From contig JAKAMV010000332.1 of assembly GCA_021812735.1 (NCBI GenBank), positions 1 through 9,289 of the forward strand: DNA of 9,289 bases. Reading direction: 5' to 3'. The position numbers were made by a program, and so were the translations under genes. Below, piece after piece: positions 6,521 to 9,289 of the stretch. The notes under the pieces were generated by a model. The model was not told where the DNA came from. It saw only the letters and a list, made by a program, of their open reading frames with translations, and ran no database searches. Positions within the stretch are counted from its first letter, which is position 1, and every line of letters starts with the position of its first letter. This DNA is from Chloroflexota bacterium. Its GTDB lineage: Bacteria > Chloroflexota > Limnocylindria > Limnocylindrales > CSP1-4.

Positions 6521-6841
6521 TCAGGGGTTGTGATCGGCCGATCCGGCTGCGCGCGACGGGAGCGCAATCGCCGTCGCGATCCGGTCGACGGGCAGGTCGG
6601 CACGGGCGTTGAGCTCGCGGACAAGCGCCTCGTCGCCGGCGGCGATCAGGGAGAACACCACGCGGTCGACGGGCATGAGGATCGAGCCCAGATGCTCGAC
6701 CCGCGTCCCCTCGGCAGTCATCTCGCGGGCCACGGCTTCGAGCCTCGGCAGGGCCGCGCGAACGAGCGCGAGGTCCACCTCGGGCCAGTACCGCTCCACG
6801 AGGAACGTCGCCAGGTCATCGGGATCGGGACGCTGATCCAT
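6521..6841 (-). CDS. Small DUF4242-like protein (SCO4226-type nickel-binding fold)
   Basis: This is a 106-residue soluble protein starting at ATG 6839-6841. The core FLVERYWPEVDLALVRAAL (13-31), then EGTRVEHLGSILMPVDRVVF (44-63) and the terminal ADLPVDRIATAI (81-92), follow the pattern of the DUF4242/SCO4226 ferredoxin-like family: Y/F-LVERY-P, V-x-LGS, P-D, F, and a closing A-LP-x-RI-x-A. Members form small oligomers and one is known to bind nickel; the cellular role is not established. The same frame is open upstream to 7546, but that part overlaps the LuxR-type gene and is compositional shadow. The RBS is weak. The gene lies 137 bp after the LuxR-type regulator gene and 25 bp before the lipoprotein gene, all in one direction. 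Confidence 0.78.
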   Translation of the reverse strand: MDQRPDPDDLATFLVERYWPEVDLALVRAALPRLEAVAREMTAEGTRVEHLGSILMPVDRVVFSLIAAGDEALVRELNARADLPVDRIATAIALPSRAAGSADHNP

Positions 6842-6978
6842 GCCGGCGACGCTAGTCAGCGGACCGCCCGGCAGCAAGAGGCGATCGCCCCGATCAGAGT
6901 CCGCTGGCCGATGCAGCCCACCCTCGCTGCGCGAAGGGTCCGCTCGGTAGGGGCGTCGCCACGATGGCGACCGCCTCG
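6842..6978 (-). promoter_or_regulatory. Gap between regulator and DUF4242-like gene, with a 10-bp palindrome
   Basis: This 137-bp gap shows no coding. It holds the perfect palindrome GGCGATCGCC at 6880-6889, about 40 bp before the DUF4242-like start, where an operator or promoter could lie. I find no confident -35/-10 pair. The motif is self-complementary but made of common GC-rich steps, so the signal is modest. Confidence 0.25.
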
Positions 6979-9289
6979 TCAGCGGCCGCGGGGGCCGTCC
7001 CCTGCGCGTCCGGCGGCCATCACCGCCCCCAGCTCCGCCCGCGAGTGGATCCCCAGCTTCTCGTAGACGCGGCCGAGGACGTTCCCGACGGTCTTCGGGG
7101 CGAGGAAGGAGCGCTCGGCGATCCGGCGATTGCTCAGCCCGCTGGCGGCCAGCTCGGCGACGAGGGACTCCGTCTCGGTGAGCTGCGCCGCTGCCCGGGG
7201 ACGCCGCCCCACCCGCGCCAGCTCGCCGCGGGCGCGCTCCGCCCAGACCGGAGCGCCGAGTGCCTCGAAGACCGAGATGGCCTCGCGCAGCGTCTCGTCC
7301 GCGAGGCGCTTCTCGAGCCGACGGCGGTGGATCCGGCCCTTGGCGAGGAGCGTCCGCGCACGCTCGAACGGGATCGGCAGGGACGCATGCTCGACCAGCG
7401 CCCGATCCAGGCCTGCGGCCGCCGCGTCGAGGTCGCCCCGCGCAGCGGCCAGGAGCGCGGCCGAACGCGCTCCGACGGCCATCACCCACGGCGTCGGCGC
7501 CACCCGGGCCGCCTCGTCCAGCCGCTCGACGACCGCAGCCGCACACGCCAGGTCTCCCAGCGCGAGCGCGGCCTCGACCTGGTCGCCGGCCACCTTGAGA
7601 CGCCCTGGGTGCCGCGTCCCCGCGGCATCGGCAGCGGCCGCGGCGCGGGTCAGGTGGTCATCGGCTTCGGCCCAGGCCTCGCACGAGAGGGCGACGAACC
7701 CAAGGATCTGGTGGTGGAACGCCTCGACGAGGAGATCGCCCCGCTCCGCGGCGCGCCGGAGGCCCTCGCCTGCCCATCGCCTGGCGTCCTCGAGCCGGCC
7801 GTCATGGGCGGCGACGAGTGCGAGCCCGCGGAGGCCCCACGCCGGGTGGACGTCCGCGCCCTCGCGTTCGTAGGAGGTCATGGCGGCCTCGGCGAGGCGC
7901 CGCGCCTCGGGCCAGTCGCCGCGCAGCACCAGCAGCCCCGAGAGCATGACGAGGTTGAACGGGTCGTCGCCGGACGGGCCCGACTTGGCGCGGATGAGCT
8001 CCTGGGTCATCTCGATCGCACGGTCGAGGTCATCCGTGAGGCGCGCGATCCCGAACGAGCTGCCGTCGGCTCCCTCGTGCTCCCAGCTGCGGCCATTGGG
8101 GGTGATCAGGCGCCGCCCCCGCTCGACGTCGCCCGCCCGGGTGGGCCGGACCAAGCCGATCTCACCGACGGCGCGCAGCAACAGCGCGTTGGCGACGAGA
8201 TCCGGGTCCACGGAGCCCGGAACGCCCTCGAGCAGTCGCACGGCCTCGTCAGCCATCGCCACACCGGCTGCGAGGTCGAGCTGCATCGTGACGAAGGCGA
8301 CGCGCGCGAGCACAAGCGCGCGCCGGGTCGGGTCCTCGTCGACGGCTTGGAGCGCCTGCCGCCCGAGCTCGACCGCCTCCGGCACCCGCCCGTGGTAGTA
8401 GCGGATGAGCGCCCGGAGGCTGAGCGCCTCGGCGCGAAGCGGGTCTCGGTCCGGCTCGCGTGTCGGGTCCGCTTCGAGACCCGGCGACGGATGCGCGTCG
8501 CTGCGTCCGGCGTCTCGCGGATCCATCGCAAGCTCCTCCCGGGGCGGCTCGCCGAGCGCCGCCTCGAGGATCGCGTCGGCCTGGACGATCTCCGAGAGGT
8601 CGATGAACAGGCACGCCGCCGCGGCGACGGATCGGCGCAACCTCGCCCCGAACAGCTCCCCAGGCGTCAGCCGAGCGGCATCCCGGTAGAGCCCGGAAGC
8701 GTCGAGCGCAGCGCCCCGGTATCGGGCGGCCTGGGCCGCCCGCTCGAGGGCGAGCGCGACCGCTTCGTCCGGGGCCTCGGCGGCCAGCCCGAGATGGCGG
8801 GCCCGAGCGTCGGCCGATCTCGTCACCGCGGCGAGCGCAGCGTGCGCGGCACGTGTCTCGCCCGGTCCCGCGAGGGTGACGACGGCGTGGGCGAGCAGTG
8901 GGTGCGTGAACCGGACGCCATCGCCGCGGACGGTGACGATCTCCCCGGCCACCGCGGGCGCCAGCGCATCCTCGTCAGCGCCAGCGGCGCGGAGAGTCTC
9001 GATCATCGGCTCGGCCGCAGCCGCCGCGAGGAGCAGCGCCCGCCGGGTTGGCGCCGGCAGCCCCGCGATACGTCGTGCCATCAGCGGCCCCAGCGTCTCG
9101 GGGATTGGCAGGTCCTGCCCGGGAAGCACCGACCAGCCGGCCGGGCCGAGCGCCCGCGCGATCTCGATCGCGAAGAACGGGTTGCCGCCCGACGCCGCCT
9201 CGATCCGGACCAGCACCAGACGCGGGAACGACCGCGCGATCCTCGCCTCCAGCAGCCGATGCAGGGGCCCCAGCGGGAGCGGGCCGACC
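6979..9289 (-). CDS. LuxR-family transcriptional regulator with STAND ATPase/TPR-like region (N-terminus outside window)
   Basis: There are 769 residues visible; the frame is open to position 9288, so the N-terminal part with the Walker motifs is beyond the edge. The first visible residues read VGPLPLGPLHRLLEARIARS and then EAASGGNPFFAIEIARAL (about 30-47). This is the GNPFF signature at the end of the ATPase domain in large LuxR/LAL-type regulators. A winged-helix-like segment (PETLGPLMARRIAGLPAPTR) follows, then several hundred Ala/Leu/Arg-rich helical residues typical of TPR-like sensor repeats. The last 67 residues are a LuxR DNA-binding domain: LTETESLVAELAASGLSNRRIAER, then FLAPKTVGNVLGRVYEKLGIHSRAEL. 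A GTG at 9214-9216 is in frame but cannot be the true start, because homology continues upstream of it. Such proteins are ATP-switched activators whose ligand is usually unknown. An acidic, Pro-rich insert (around EPPREELAMDPRDAGRSD) interrupts the helical region. It may control the two genes downstream, but that is inferred from position only. Confidence 0.9.
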   Translation of the reverse strand, partial: VGPLPLGPLHRLLEARIARSFPRLVLVRIEAASGGNPFFAIEIARALGPAGWSVLPGQDLPIPETLGPLMARRIAGLPAPTRRALLLAAAAAEPMIETLRAAGADEDALAPAVAGEIVTVRGDGVRFTHPLLAHAVVTLAGPGETRAAHAALAAVTRSADARARHLGLAAEAPDEAVALALERAAQAARYRGAALDASGLYRDAARLTPGELFGARLRRSVAAAACLFIDLSEIVQADAILEAALGEPPREELAMDPRDAGRSDAHPSPGLEADPTREPDRDPLRAEALSLRALIRYYHGRVPEAVELGRQALQAVDEDPTRRALVLARVAFVTMQLDLAAGVAMADEAVRLLEGVPGSVDPDLVANALLLRAVGEIGLVRPTRAGDVERGRRLITPNGRSWEHEGADGSSFGIARLTDDLDRAIEMTQELIRAKSGPSGDDPFNLVMLSGLLVLRGDWPEARRLAEAAMTSYEREGADVHPAWGLRGLALVAAHDGRLEDARRWAGEGLRRAAERGDLLVEAFHHQILGFVALSCEAWAEADDHLTRAAAAADAAGTRHPGRLKVAGDQVEAALALGDLACAAAVVERLDEAARVAPTPWVMAVGARSAALLAAARGDLDAAAAGLDRALVEHASLPIPFERARTLLAKGRIHRRRLEKRLADETLREAISVFEALGAPVWAERARGELARVGRRPRAAAQLTETESLVAELAASGLSNRRIAERSFLAPKTVGNVLGRVYEKLGIHSRAELGAVMAAGRAGDGPRGR

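Noticed and set aside
6880..6889. GGCGATCGCC as a cyanobacterial HIP1 element
   Set aside because: The core GCGATCGC matches HIP1, but I noticed only this one copy, and nothing else suggests a cyanobacterium.
6842..7546. Upstream extension of the DUF4242-like gene
   Set aside because: The extension overlaps the LuxR-type gene in another frame, is Arg/Gly/Pro-rich and has no similarity to the family. The domain begins right after ATG 6841.

Overview
The window is extremely GC-rich throughout, with dense coding on both strands and long antisense shadow reading frames. It holds six genes that look functional or largely so, plus one decayed gene. Two genes run off the window edges. I see no rRNA, tRNA, CRISPR array, insertion sequence or phage gene. 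A tandem-type class III cyclase, a large LuxR-family STAND ATPase regulator, a Ser/Ala-rich lipoprotein and cyclic-nucleotide-binding fusion proteins together fit a soil-type Chloroflexota or Actinomycetota genome. This assignment rests on style of gene content and GC, not on a marker gene.

Left half (1-5224), a cyclic-nucleotide island. A class III nucleotide cyclase on the minus strand (1-759, C-terminus outside the window) is divergent, across about 210 bp, from a plus-strand cluster of three closely packed genes. These are an MFS transporter with a C-terminal cyclic-nucleotide-binding domain (970-2787), a metallo-beta-lactamase-fold protein lacking its N-terminal metal-binding half (2784-3365, start overlapping the previous stop), and a protein with an N-terminal cyclic-nucleotide-binding domain and a C-terminal patatin phospholipase (3371-5224). 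A maker of the second messenger therefore sits next to two proteins that can sense it, one acting on transport and one on membrane lipid, with a remnant of a hydrolase family between them. The parts list recalls Pycsar-type signalling (cyclase plus cNMP-sensing membrane effector), but the cyclase appears to be of the large two-catalytic-domain type, so ordinary signalling is at least as likely.

Middle (5225-5757). This holds a MarR-family regulator broken by three frame changes (5285-5640), followed by a short non-coding stretch with a small perfect hairpin just beyond the stop of the next, convergent gene.

Right half (5758-9289), all on the minus strand. Reading in transcription order: a LuxR-family regulator with STAND ATPase/TPR-like architecture (6979-9289, N-terminus outside the window), a small DUF4242-like protein (6521-6841), and a DUF3558-like lipoprotein (5758-6495) with a very good ribosome-binding site. 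The last two genes are 25 bp apart and probably co-transcribed; a 137-bp gap separates them from the regulator.
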